DNA of 9,581 nucleotides from CALMEE01 sp041748315 (lineage in GTDB: Bacteria; Planctomycetota; Planctomycetia; Pirellulales; Pirellulaceae): assembly GCA_041748315.1 (NCBI GenBank), contig JBGTDM010000006.1:1-9581 (forward strand). The letters run 5' to 3'. The notes under the pieces were generated by a model. That model was not told the origin of the DNA, made no database searches, and saw nothing but the letters and a program-made list of their open reading frames with translations. Shown here in pieces: positions 1-5,772 of the stretch. The position numbers and the translations under genes were made by a program. Each line of letters opens with the position of its first letter. Positions within the stretch are counted from its first letter, which is position 1.

Positions 1-138
1 TCTAAAATCTATTACAGCCATTGATGTTGCGGAGTTCAAAACATCCAGCCGTCCCTCGGCATGTTTCAATCCGTTACGGCCGATTACAACGAGCGGAATC
101 AATTGCCAGCCGCGTTCAATCTCCAACGGGAACCATGA

Positions 139-1533
139 TTACATCGCTGTCAATACATAGAGACCCGCACCCAAAACGGCTGAGACGCCGAGGGTTACCG
201 CCATTCCTCGTTTCCACCAAAAAGTGAGCAGTATGGCCAGAACGGCCACAATGCAGGATGCGAGGTTCACGCTCGCAAGCTCAGGCACGAGAAGACGCAG
301 ACCGATCACCTGTTCGGTTATCACGTTAGCAAACAGGGTGTGCAGGGAGAACCAGACGGCCAGATTCAGAACGACGCCGACCACGGCGGCCGTGATGGCC
401 GAAAGCGCTGAAGTGAGGAGTTGGTTCCCTCTCAATCGTTCGATATACGGTGCACCCAGGAAAATCCACAGAAAGCACGGCACAAATGTCACCCATGTCG
501 TTACCACCGAACCGAGGATGCCTGCAACCAGCGGGCTGAACGGGCCGGGATCACGGTACGCCCCCATGAACCCGACGAATTGCACCACTTGAATGAGCGG
601 CCCCGGCGTGGTTTCAGCCATCCCCAAGCCGTCGAGCATCTCTCCCGGACGGAGCCATTCATACCGCTCCACGGCCTGTTGAGCGATGTAGGCGAGCACG
701 GCGTAGGCCCCGCCAAACGTCACGACCGCCGCCTTGCTGAAGAAAATGCCTTCCTGCATGTAGACCGATGACCAACCGAGCGCCATCCAAAGGAGAATAA
801 GTGGGGTGAACCACAGGATCAGGCAAACCGCACAGACGCGCAGACTCCGCAGTAGTGTCGGCTGCACGCAGTGGAGCGGCACGTCCACCTCCGCGATGGA
901 CGATTGCGATACAGTGTTCTTGCCGTGCCCTTTGATGACCACGAACCGATCTGGAAAAAACCGCCCACCGAGTAACCCAATCACGCCCGCGCTGAGGATC
1001 AGCACCGGGAATGGCACGTTCAGGAAGAAAATGGCAATGAACGACGCAACAGCCAGGGCGATCATCGTGCCATTCTTGAGCACCCGTTTGCTGATCCGCA
1101 GAACCGCTTCGAGGACAATCGCCAAGACCGCCGGCTTGAGTCCGAAGAACACTGCCTGTACGAAGTCTGTTTGCTGGAAAACGGCGTAGAGGATGCTCAG
1201 ACCTAGAATGCAGAGAAACCCCGGAAGAATGAACAGGACGCCAGCGACCAGCCCACCGAGTGTACGGTGCAGCAGCCAGCCGATGTACGTCGCAAGCTGC
1301 TGGGCCTCCGGTCCCGGTAGCAACATGCAGTAGTTGAGGGCATGCAGGAACCGCTCCTCGCTGATCCACTTCTTCTCATCCACGAGGATGCGGTGCATCA
1401 CCGCGATCTGGCCGGCAGGACCGCCAAAACTGAGCATTGCCACGCGGACCCACGTTCGTACCGCCTTGCCGAAGGTAACGGTTTGATGCTCCGAGGCGTC
1501 TTGATCATTTTTTCTCTCAGTGGTCGAATTCAT
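139..1533 (-). CDS. chrA: Chromate efflux transporter ChrA (two-domain CHR family)
   Basis: This is an inner-membrane protein of the CHR family, which expels chromate from the cytoplasm. The chosen start gives 464 residues, the usual size of the long two-domain ChrA form. Each half carries its family signature. In the N half these are FGGPAGQI and LNYCMLLPGPEAQQLATYIG (about residues 36-85); in the C half they are AVVTFGGAYAVL (about 269-280) and GLGMAETTPGPL (about 302-313). Many hydrophobic segments fit a polytopic membrane protein. The ATG at 1533 overlaps the preceding TGA as ATGA, matching the other junction in this operon. An in-frame ATG at 1548 would add five residues, and neither start has a strong Shine-Dalgarno sequence. 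It is the last gene of a leftward chrB-N/chrB-C/chrA operon. Family assignment is firm; substrate is inferred from the family. Confidence 0.95.
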   Translation of the reverse strand: MNSTTERKNDQDASEHQTVTFGKAVRTWVRVAMLSFGGPAGQIAVMHRILVDEKKWISEERFLHALNYCMLLPGPEAQQLATYIGWLLHRTLGGLVAGVLFILPGFLCILGLSILYAVFQQTDFVQAVFFGLKPAVLAIVLEAVLRISKRVLKNGTMIALAVASFIAIFFLNVPFPVLILSAGVIGLLGGRFFPDRFVVIKGHGKNTVSQSSIAEVDVPLHCVQPTLLRSLRVCAVCLILWFTPLILLWMALGWSSVYMQEGIFFSKAAVVTFGGAYAVLAYIAQQAVERYEWLRPGEMLDGLGMAETTPGPLIQVVQFVGFMGAYRDPGPFSPLVAGILGSVVTTWVTFVPCFLWIFLGAPYIERLRGNQLLTSALSAITAAVVGVVLNLAVWFSLHTLFANVITEQVIGLRLLVPELASVNLASCIVAVLAILLTFWWKRGMAVTLGVSAVLGAGLYVLTAM

Positions 1534-1976
1534 GGCTTTCGCTCGCATTCATCCGAAAACCCACGCTCGGCCGAGAGCCTGGCGTACAACGCGTCGTAGA
1601 TCATCATCCCGCGATTGAGCGCCGTTTCGTCGTCGGGTGATGTCAGGCGGATTCCCTCACACAGGAAATCCAGGCCTGGCGCCACCGGTTCGAGTTGCAC
1701 TTCCTGGACCGTGTCGGCCTCATCGATCATCCGCGCAATGCGGGTCAACACCGGATCTTCAAGGTCGTACTGCTGTAAGAATGCGTGAAACGAGCAATGC
1801 CCCGCGTGATGCGACAGCCTGACGCCCGGAATATCGAACGGCTCGGCATCCTCGGGCAATGGCGCGCTTGCATGCGGCACGAAGATGAACTGCGCCTCGG
1901 CGTCGATGTACCGGCGAATCAACCACGCGCACCCCATGCGATCGACGCCGACGCTTTCCCACGTCACCCAATTCAT
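1530..1976 (-). CDS. chrB: Chromate resistance protein ChrB, C-terminal domain as a separate gene
   Basis: This 148-residue protein matches the C-terminal half of ChrB (the chromate-resistance exported-protein-like domain). The match rests on VDRMGCAWLIRRYIDAEAQF near residues 11-30, FDIPGVRLSHHAGHCSFHAF near 47-66 and IDEADTVQEVQLEP near 84-97. The His/Cys-rich LSHHAGHCSFH segment is a plausible metal- or oxyanion-binding site, but that is inference. The start is supported by GGAGG about seven bases upstream and by an ATGA overlap with the upstream ChrB N-terminal gene. Its stop overlaps the chrA start in the same way, so all three genes should be translationally coupled. In proteobacteria both halves are normally one polypeptide of about 300 residues; here they are two genes. 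No signal peptide is visible. Confidence 0.9.
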   Translation of the reverse strand: MNWVTWESVGVDRMGCAWLIRRYIDAEAQFIFVPHASAPLPEDAEPFDIPGVRLSHHAGHCSFHAFLQQYDLEDPVLTRIARMIDEADTVQEVQLEPVAPGLDFLCEGIRLTSPDDETALNRGMMIYDALYARLSAERGFSDECERKP

Positions 1977-2401
1977 TGCGCACCTCCGCTAGCCGCCAAC
2001 AGCTTCTTTCGAACTCGTTCGCCGAGCGAACACCGAAAATAGTCATGGATCAAGGTCTGCTGGTACTTCTTGGACAACGCCGCGAGGTCCGGCTCCCGAT
2101 GTTCGAGCGCAGTGAGTATTTCTTCGTAAGCCGCGAGGACGGGTTCTTCGAAGCGTTCTCGCAACGCGTCATCCGTAGTGCCCATCAGTAACTCCGTGTC
2201 AAACAGCAAAGACTCACCTCCTAACTCGACAATCTCCGATGCCAGCCACTGGAAATTCTCCCGGCAGCGATCCGTGGCCGGCAAAACCCACACGGCGTCC
2301 TGCAACGCCAACGCGCCGAGTTGTTTGAGCTTTCGCCACGCATAGACGCGTCCCTTGGTCGGTTCACGTGGAATCCGATAAACCAGTAGAAGCCACCCCA
2401 T
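1973..2401 (-). CDS. chrB: Chromate resistance protein ChrB, N-terminal (regulatory) domain as a separate gene
   Basis: This 142-residue protein matches the ChrB N-terminal domain. The diagnostic stretch is WLLLVYRIPREPTKGRVYAW (residues 3-22), followed by RKLKQLGALALQDAVWVLP (23-41). A basic, amphipathic C-terminal part includes ALSKKYQQTLIHDYFRCSLG and RVRKKLLA. Full-length ChrB in Ochrobactrum tritici has been described as a chromate-responsive transcriptional regulator of its operon, so this domain is the best regulator candidate in the window; that role is inferred here. It is the first gene of the leftward operon. A weak AAAGGTAAGG ribosome-binding site precedes the ATG. It reads through ATGA into the C-terminal-domain gene. 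No broken-gene signature (internal stop or lost start) is seen, so the split looks functional rather than degenerate. Confidence 0.9.
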   Translation of the reverse strand: MGWLLLVYRIPREPTKGRVYAWRKLKQLGALALQDAVWVLPATDRCRENFQWLASEIVELGGESLLFDTELLMGTTDDALRERFEEPVLAAYEEILTALEHREPDLAALSKKYQQTLIHDYFRCSLGERVRKKLLAASGGAQ

Positions 2402-2461
2402 GCCTTACCTTTGTCCGCAAAGTGCGCAGCCTTCGGGCGAAGGTCCGCAATCCGAAAGCGG

Positions 2462-2490
2462 TTGATTCGCCAGAGCTCGCGTGATATAAT
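2462..2490 (+). promoter_or_regulatory. Candidate promoter of the propeller-SOD operon
   Basis: TTGATT (2462-2467) and a perfect TATAAT (2485-2490) are separated by 17 bases. Transcription would start near 2497, inside the dyad at 2492-2507, leaving a leader of about 110 bases before the ATG at 2606. Confidence 0.6.
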
Positions 2491-2518
2491 CTGTAACCGT
2501 GGTTACATCAACTGTCAA
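2486..2518 (-). promoter_or_regulatory. Candidate promoter of the leftward chrB-chrA operon
   Basis: On the minus strand a consensus TTGACA (2518-2513) is followed by GATTAT (2491-2486) with a 21-base spacer. TACAGA (2495-2490) is an alternative -10 with a 17-base spacer. The long spacer holding a dyad recalls MerR-type promoters, but no MerR gene is present in the window. The -10 assignment is uncertain; the -35 is a perfect match. Confidence 0.45.
2492..2507. promoter_or_regulatory. Candidate operator: perfect dyad between divergent chr promoters
   Basis: TGTAACC-GT-GGTTACA has perfect 7-base arms and a two-base centre. It overlaps the predicted start point of the rightward promoter and lies in the spacer of the leftward one, so a single bound repressor could silence both units. 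ChrB is the natural candidate ligand-responsive regulator because no other regulator gene is visible. The dyad is seen directly; the protein that binds it is inferred. Confidence 0.6.
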
Positions 2519-2605
2519 GGTGCTTTGACTTGCCGGTTTCGGCCAAAGCTCGCTCCGTGGTAGTCCCGACGTTCGAAGTCAGTCGACAATGGAAAGGAAT
2601 CACCC

Positions 2606-3640
2606 ATGAAGACGAACCGCATTCCCATGCTGATCGCCACTGTCTTGGCGATTCTCGGTGCTTCGGTGGCTGAATCGCGTGCCGATGCGCAAAAAGACGC
2701 ACCGTTCCCCAAGCAGGTATTGGTGGTCAACACCGGCGACGGCACGGTGTCGCTGGTGGATCTGGGCACAATGAAAGAGGTCGAGAAGTACAATGTCGGT
2801 CCCCGGCCCTACGGGATCGCAGTCAGCAGGGACGGCACGACCGTGGCCGTCGGCGTCGAAGACGAGGAGTGCGTCAAGTTCTTCTCGCTACCGGATTTCA
2901 AACTCAAGGGCAAGACGCCCATTCGCAAGATGTTCAACGATCACATCATCCTCACTCAGGACGGCAAACACATCCTGGTCGCCAATTTCTACAGCGATGA
3001 TGTGGTGGCCATCGACATCGAGACGATGAAGGAGGCGTTCCGCATCGAGGACTGCTCGGCTCCGCACGTCGTCAAATACGGGCCGCTGAACAAACACGCC
3101 TTCGTAACCTGTAAGAAAGTCACGGGGATCGCCATTGTTGATCCCGTTGGCCAGAAGCTGGTCAAGTTCATCGGCATGAACGTCAACCCTCGCAGTCTGA
3201 CCTTTTCGCCGGACGAGAAGAAGGTCTATTTCGGCTCGTTCTGGGTGGACGGCTTCTTCGAGATGGACACCGAGTCGGGCAAGGTGACCAGATTGTTCCG
3301 GTACGATCCTCCGAAAGGAAATACCGACCCGCAGGAGGTGACGTACCACGGCGTCGAGATGCTCACGGACAAGGTGCTGGTTGCGGCGAATGAAGGGCGG
3401 TCGCACGTCGACGCGGTGGATGTGACGACGGGCAAACTGCTCGACCGACTGACGAACGTGTCCAAGCCCTGCTGCGTCGAGCGGATTCCCGGCCAATCGG
3501 GACAGAACGTGAAATTCCTCATCAGCAACATTGGCGACGACACCCTGCAACTGGCGGAACTGACTGCCGATGGCAAACTGAAATCTCACGGCAAGGCCAC
3601 CGTGGGCAAGGGCCCGAAGCGGGTCGCCTTCGTGCCGTAA
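2606..3640 (+). CDS. Secreted YncE/YVTN-type beta-propeller protein
   Basis: This 344-residue protein has a Sec signal peptide: basic MKTNRI, a hydrophobic core to about residue 22 and a likely cut after ADA at residue 28. The rest consists of repeating propeller blades with the pattern hydrophobic strand, D-G/T, IDxxT. Examples are VLVVNTGDGTVSLVDLGT (38-55), HILVANFYSDDVVAIDIET (122-140), AFVTCKKVTGIAIVDPVG (165-182) and VLVAANEGRSHVDAVDVTT (257-275). Length and layout fit a seven-bladed YncE-like propeller. It has no CxxCH haem motif and no obvious enzyme signature. Five cysteines (C89, C150, C169, C289, C290) and scattered histidines leave metal binding open. GGAAAGGA lies about seven bases before the ATG. 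It is 39 bases upstream of the SOD gene and is probably co-transcribed with it. Its role is unknown; a binding partner or scaffold for envelope redox defence is an inference. Confidence 0.85.
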   Translation: MKTNRIPMLIATVLAILGASVAESRADAQKDAPFPKQVLVVNTGDGTVSLVDLGTMKEVEKYNVGPRPYGIAVSRDGTTVAVGVEDEECVKFFSLPDFKLKGKTPIRKMFNDHIILTQDGKHILVANFYSDDVVAIDIETMKEAFRIEDCSAPHVVKYGPLNKHAFVTCKKVTGIAIVDPVGQKLVKFIGMNVNPRSLTFSPDEKKVYFGSFWVDGFFEMDTESGKVTRLFRYDPPKGNTDPQEVTYHGVEMLTDKVLVAANEGRSHVDAVDVTTGKLLDRLTNVSKPCCVERIPGQSGQNVKFLISNIGDDTLQLAELTADGKLKSHGKATVGKGPKRVAFVP

Positions 3641-3679
3641 CAAAGCTGAATCAAACTAACGACCGAAAGGGAGAGAACC

Positions 3680-4396
3680 ATGACGAGCATTTCACGACGG
3701 ACATTCTTCTTTGCCTCTTCGGGGGGGGCGGCGGGGTCGCTGCTGGTGCCGGGCCTGCTCGAATCCGCAGGGCTGGACAAGCTCGACTTCACCACAAGCG
3801 GTCTGGCCACCGGTAACCTCAAACCGCTCAAGCACCAGGAGGTACCGGGGTTCCTGAGCGCCGCCCAGGTTGCCCCGCATCACACCGCCCACTACGGCGG
3901 CGCGCTCAAGGCGTTTGTCGGCGTCGAGGAGAAGCTCGAAGAGAGCTTCACTAGCGGCACGGCTATCGACGCCGCTGCTTTTGAGCGAATGAAGCAGATT
4001 CAATCCAGTCGGGGCAACAGCGTGATCCTGCACGAGTTGTACTTCGACGGGCTGGCCCTCAACGCGACCGACCCGCCCGGTGGCATCAAAACTGCCATCG
4101 CCAAGCGGTTCGGATCGGTGGACCGGTGGGCGACGGACTTCATCGCCAGCGCGAAAGCGGCGGCGGGTTGGGCAATGCTCGTCGTGCATCCAGTCAACGG
4201 CCGGCTGTACAACGTGGTGAGTGACGAGCACGCGCAAGGGCCGCTCTGGTTGACCATGCCGCTGGTCGTGATCGACACCTACGAACACGCCTTCTACATC
4301 GATTACCAAAACAAGAAGGCGGAGTATGTCGAGACGTTCGTCAAGTTCATCGACTGGTCCGAGGCCAACCGACGCTACCAGTCCGTAGTGTCGTGA
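3680..4396 (+). CDS. Tat-exported Fe/Mn-family superoxide dismutase (ChrC-like role)
   Basis: This enzyme should convert superoxide to peroxide and oxygen outside the cytoplasm. The 238-residue protein starts with a twin-arginine signal (SRRTFFF, residues 5-11) and a small-residue/hydrophobic stretch to about residue 28. The Fe/Mn-SOD domain fills residues 47-235. The four metal ligands are visible: H67 in APHHTAHYGG, H118 in ILHELYF, and D199 and H203 in IDTYEHAFYIDYQNKKAEYV. The usual DVWEHAY is DTYEHAF here. The SDEHAQGP segment has H184 near the position where many family members carry an outer-sphere Gln, as in the His-bearing SOD subgroups; metal preference is therefore uncertain. A strong AGGGAGAG ribosome-binding site precedes the ATG. 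Proteobacterial chr operons often include a SOD named ChrC, so the location supports a chromate-linked role. A run of eight G lies in the signal-peptide codons. Confidence 0.93.
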   Translation: MTSISRRTFFFASSGGAAGSLLVPGLLESAGLDKLDFTTSGLATGNLKPLKHQEVPGFLSAAQVAPHHTAHYGGALKAFVGVEEKLEESFTSGTAIDAAAFERMKQIQSSRGNSVILHELYFDGLALNATDPPGGIKTAIAKRFGSVDRWATDFIASAKAAAGWAMLVVHPVNGRLYNVVSDEHAQGPLWLTMPLVVIDTYEHAFYIDYQNKKAEYVETFVKFIDWSEANRRYQSVVS

Positions 4397-4471
4397 CGAT
4401 CATGAGGCGACAGCGAGTGGCTGGAACCTCAATTTTGAAAAGGCCTTCCGTCATCCATTCGCCACCGCAAT

Positions 4472-4496
4472 CCGGCTTCCCAGCCTCGGATGCCGG
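4472..4496. other. Hairpin downstream of the SOD gene
   Basis: CCGGCTTCC and GGATGCCGG pair as 5 + 3 base pairs around one T-T mismatch, with a 7-base loop. An A-rich run, not a T-run, follows on the plus strand, so it is not a clean intrinsic terminator. Nothing else is recognised between 4397 and 4629. Confidence 0.3.
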
Positions 4497-4629
4497 CCAG
4501 AAAAAAAATCAATAGCCGACTTGTCGCCCCGACTGACCGGGGTCATTATGGTTGCCATTTTGTGGTCCATAAGTGACTGCGGAACAATGGATTGGAGCAG
4601 ACGGACAGCACAAAGTATCATCGGGAATG

Positions 4630-4932
4630 TCATGCAGGTCGACCTTTGCGAACCTGCTGATAGTCGTCGATTCCCTGGCTGATTTCTTGTCGGCTGTTCA
4701 TTACGAACGGTCCCTGGCCCACAACCGGTTCGCCGATCGGTTCACCGGAAAGCACGAGAAGTCTTGCAGCCCACTGCGAATTCAGTCGGGCTAGCGGCTC
4801 TATTCGATCAAGTTCGACAAGTTCAACGGCCTTGACCGTCGTATCATTGAGGCGAATTGAACCAGAATGGACCAGGATCAACGCGGTATGTCACTCCGGC
4901 AGGTTGAGTTCTACTTGTCCGGGCTTTGAGAT
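4630..4932 (-). pseudogene. Pirin-family (cupin) gene remnant, C-terminal part
   Basis: The minus-strand frame from 4881 to 4630 encodes a typical pirin C-terminal cupin: ILVHSGSIRLND, then ARLLVLSGEPIGEPVVGQGP, then FVMNSRQEISQGIDDYQ. Reading upstream in the same frame past a TGA at 4893-4891 continues the homology (KPGQVELNLPE), and a TAA follows at 4935-4933. The stop sits where pirins usually have a Gly-containing PAG-like loop, so a point mutation is likely. The whole N-terminal cupin (about 150 residues in pirins) is absent, and I found no trace of it beyond the adjacent RAYT element. An 83-codon piece beginning at a TTG could in principle be translated, but it has no clear ribosome-binding site. 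I read it as a dead fragment. Confidence 0.75.
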
Positions 4933-4945
4933 TTAGGTTGGGTAG

Positions 4946-4970
4946 GGGTCAAATTGTTTTTCGGTTTTCA
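4946..4970. repeat. Left inverted repeat of the RAYT element
   Basis: The arm begins GGGTCAAATTG and ends TTTTCGGTTTTCA. It is the inverse of the segment at 5572-5597, with three mismatches and one gap. Confidence 0.7.
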
Positions 4971-5104
4971 GGATGCTAGACTTGCGTCTTTCAATCAGAT
5001 CATCACGAAAACCAGGGTGCTTGAAATTCCGCGGAAGTCGCACGTTCAGTTTCCGGAAGCCATTAACCCGCATTTCTCACATTCAAAGCGTCGAGAGGGG
5101 CCAT

Positions 5105-5126
5105 CTGCCGCTGGGGACAGCGGCAG
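5105..5126. repeat. Hairpin 1 inside the MITE
   Basis: CTGCCGCTG and CAGCGGCAG form a perfect 9-bp GC-rich stem around a GGGA tetraloop. Confidence 0.8.
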
Positions 5127-5135
5127 CTACAGTAG

Positions 5136-5157
5136 GTCGGCCTGTCCTCAGGCCGAC
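5136..5157. repeat. Hairpin 2 inside the MITE
   Basis: GTCGGCCTG and CAGGCCGAC form a perfect 9-bp stem around a TCCT loop, nine bases after hairpin 1. The pair of stems resembles a REP doublet. Confidence 0.8.
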
Positions 5158-5571
5158 TCTTTGACCTGAACGCACGGTAGCGCACAACACTGACATTTGC
5201 CCAACTACCGAGCGATTGCCAACGCAAAAGTCATCGTTGTGAGAAATGCGGGTTAATCATGTTGTCGCTCGGTGCGATGGACGCCGGTTGCTGTTTCATG
5301 ATCAAGGACACGATGAACGACTGACCAAGGCGTTGGCCGATGAAGTTCTTCGCTCGGGAAACACATGTACGTTTCCGCTTGTCGGCGCCGGGCAGAGAGG
5401 TTGTCGCCTTATTGTGCCGCCAACTCACGTCCACAACCCTAGCCGAGATGTCTAAAAGATTTGGCTTAAACCATCCCGACAGAGCGGCCAACCTAATTCA
5501 AACTGCCAACCAGCAGATCGCCAGTTCTCCAAAATTCAAGAAGAACTTCAATTCCATCCGGGAGAGGTTTT

Positions 5572-5597
5572 TGAAAACCGAAAACCAAATCTGACTC
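5572..5597. repeat. Right inverted repeat of the RAYT element
   Basis: It begins TGAAAACCGAAAA, the complement of the left arm's 13-base core, and contains the TGA stop (5592-5594) of the RAYT remnant. Confidence 0.7.
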
Positions 5598-5707
5598 TAG
5601 GAAGTTATGTTGCTTCGGTGTACCTGGGGCGTGAGAAGTCAAACGCACCGTTTTTCATCATTAGTGCACCTTGTTTCGAAGTTGTTACATAATAGTTTGA
5701 AAAAGTA

Positions 5708-5737
5708 TTCAATCACTGGCAACGGAGCCAGTATAAT
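5708..5737 (+). promoter_or_regulatory. Candidate promoter of the HEAT-repeat gene, with a dyad in its spacer
   Basis: A perfect TATAAT (5732-5737) has only a weak -35 (TTCAAT, 5708-5713, 18-base spacer). ACTGGC (5715-5720) and GCCAGT (5727-5732) form a 6-base-arm dyad in the spacer, a possible repressor site. Transcription would begin near 5744, which argues against an ATG at 5746 and for the start at 5773. Confidence 0.45.
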
Positions 5738-5772
5738 ATCAACACATGGCTGGAAACTACGAGGTGGCACAA

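Larger units (their letters stand above)
5067..5252. mobile_element. MITE-like element with perfect terminal inverted repeats and TTAA target duplication
   Basis: The 186-bp insert starts CCCGCATTTCTCAC (5067-5080) and ends with its exact complement GTGAGAAATGCGGG (5239-5252). It is flanked by direct TTAA copies at 5063-5066 and 5253-5256. Because the flanks are A-TTAA and TTAA-T, the inverted identity extends to 19 bases per arm. It has no coding capacity of its own. Excising the element plus one TTAA rejoins RAYT pieces 1 and 2 as EAINHVVAR in one frame, which proves the insertion point and the ancestral sequence. It was presumably mobilised in trans by a transposase recognising these ends; I do not recognise the parent IS. 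Confidence 0.85.
5029..5594 (+). pseudogene. REP-associated tyrosine transposase (Y1_Tnp/RAYT), fragmented
   Basis: Three pieces in three frames reassemble a RAYT. Piece 1 (5029-5064) is PRKSHVQFPEAI, the conserved N-terminus; the codon before it is ATT where ATG is expected. Piece 2 (about 5254-5355) is NHVVARCDGRRLLFHDQGHD followed by ERLTKALADEVLRSG. Piece 3 (about 5370-5594) is the C-terminal DnaA-like helix-turn-helix tail, with APGREVVALLCRQL, LAEMSKRFGLNHPDRAANLI and ending LKTENQI. A 186-bp MITE separates pieces 1 and 2. The central catalytic region between pieces 2 and 3, which holds the HUH motif and the catalytic Tyr in this family, is missing. The gene is therefore inactive. Family assignment is from remembered motif patterns and is fairly secure for pieces 1 and 2. 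Confidence 0.75.
4946..5597 (+). mobile_element. Decayed REP-associated tyrosine transposase (RAYT) element with inverted repeat ends
   Basis: The element is bounded by imperfect inverted repeats. The left arm is 4946-4970 and the right arm is 5572-5597; both share an exact 13-base TTTTCGGTTTTCA (its complement on the right), and the outer parts are about 75 percent matched (GGGTCAAATTG against GAGTCAGATTTGG). The right arm overlaps the last codons and stop of the transposase remnant, as commonly seen for RAYT genes flanked by their REP-like sequences. The interior is the broken RAYT gene plus a nested MITE-like insertion. It directly abuts the pirin remnant. It cannot move by itself. Confidence 0.7.

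Noticed and set aside
1..138. Minus-strand frame open for about 44 codons after the chrA stop, running off the window edge
   Set aside because: It is simply the chrA frame continued past TAA, has no ATG start with a ribosome-binding site and matches no family I know. It may be the start of a gene using TTG, but the evidence is too thin.
806..1189. Long plus-strand open frames opposite chrA and opposite the propeller, SOD and intI genes
   Set aside because: They are antisense shadows of strongly recognised genes, produced by high-GC codon usage. Even the 411-codon frame opposite intI has no family motif.
2606..3640. Cytochrome or nitrite-reductase d1-type haem propeller
   Set aside because: No CxxCH haem motif is present and the blades match YncE/YVTN repeats better.
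4573..4794. Plus-strand 73-codon open frame
   Set aside because: It is antisense to the pirin remnant, which has recognisable homology; this frame has none.
5105..5257. CRISPR-like repeat array suggested by clustered short repeats
   Set aside because: The repeats are inverted pairs forming hairpins and element ends, not regularly spaced direct repeats.
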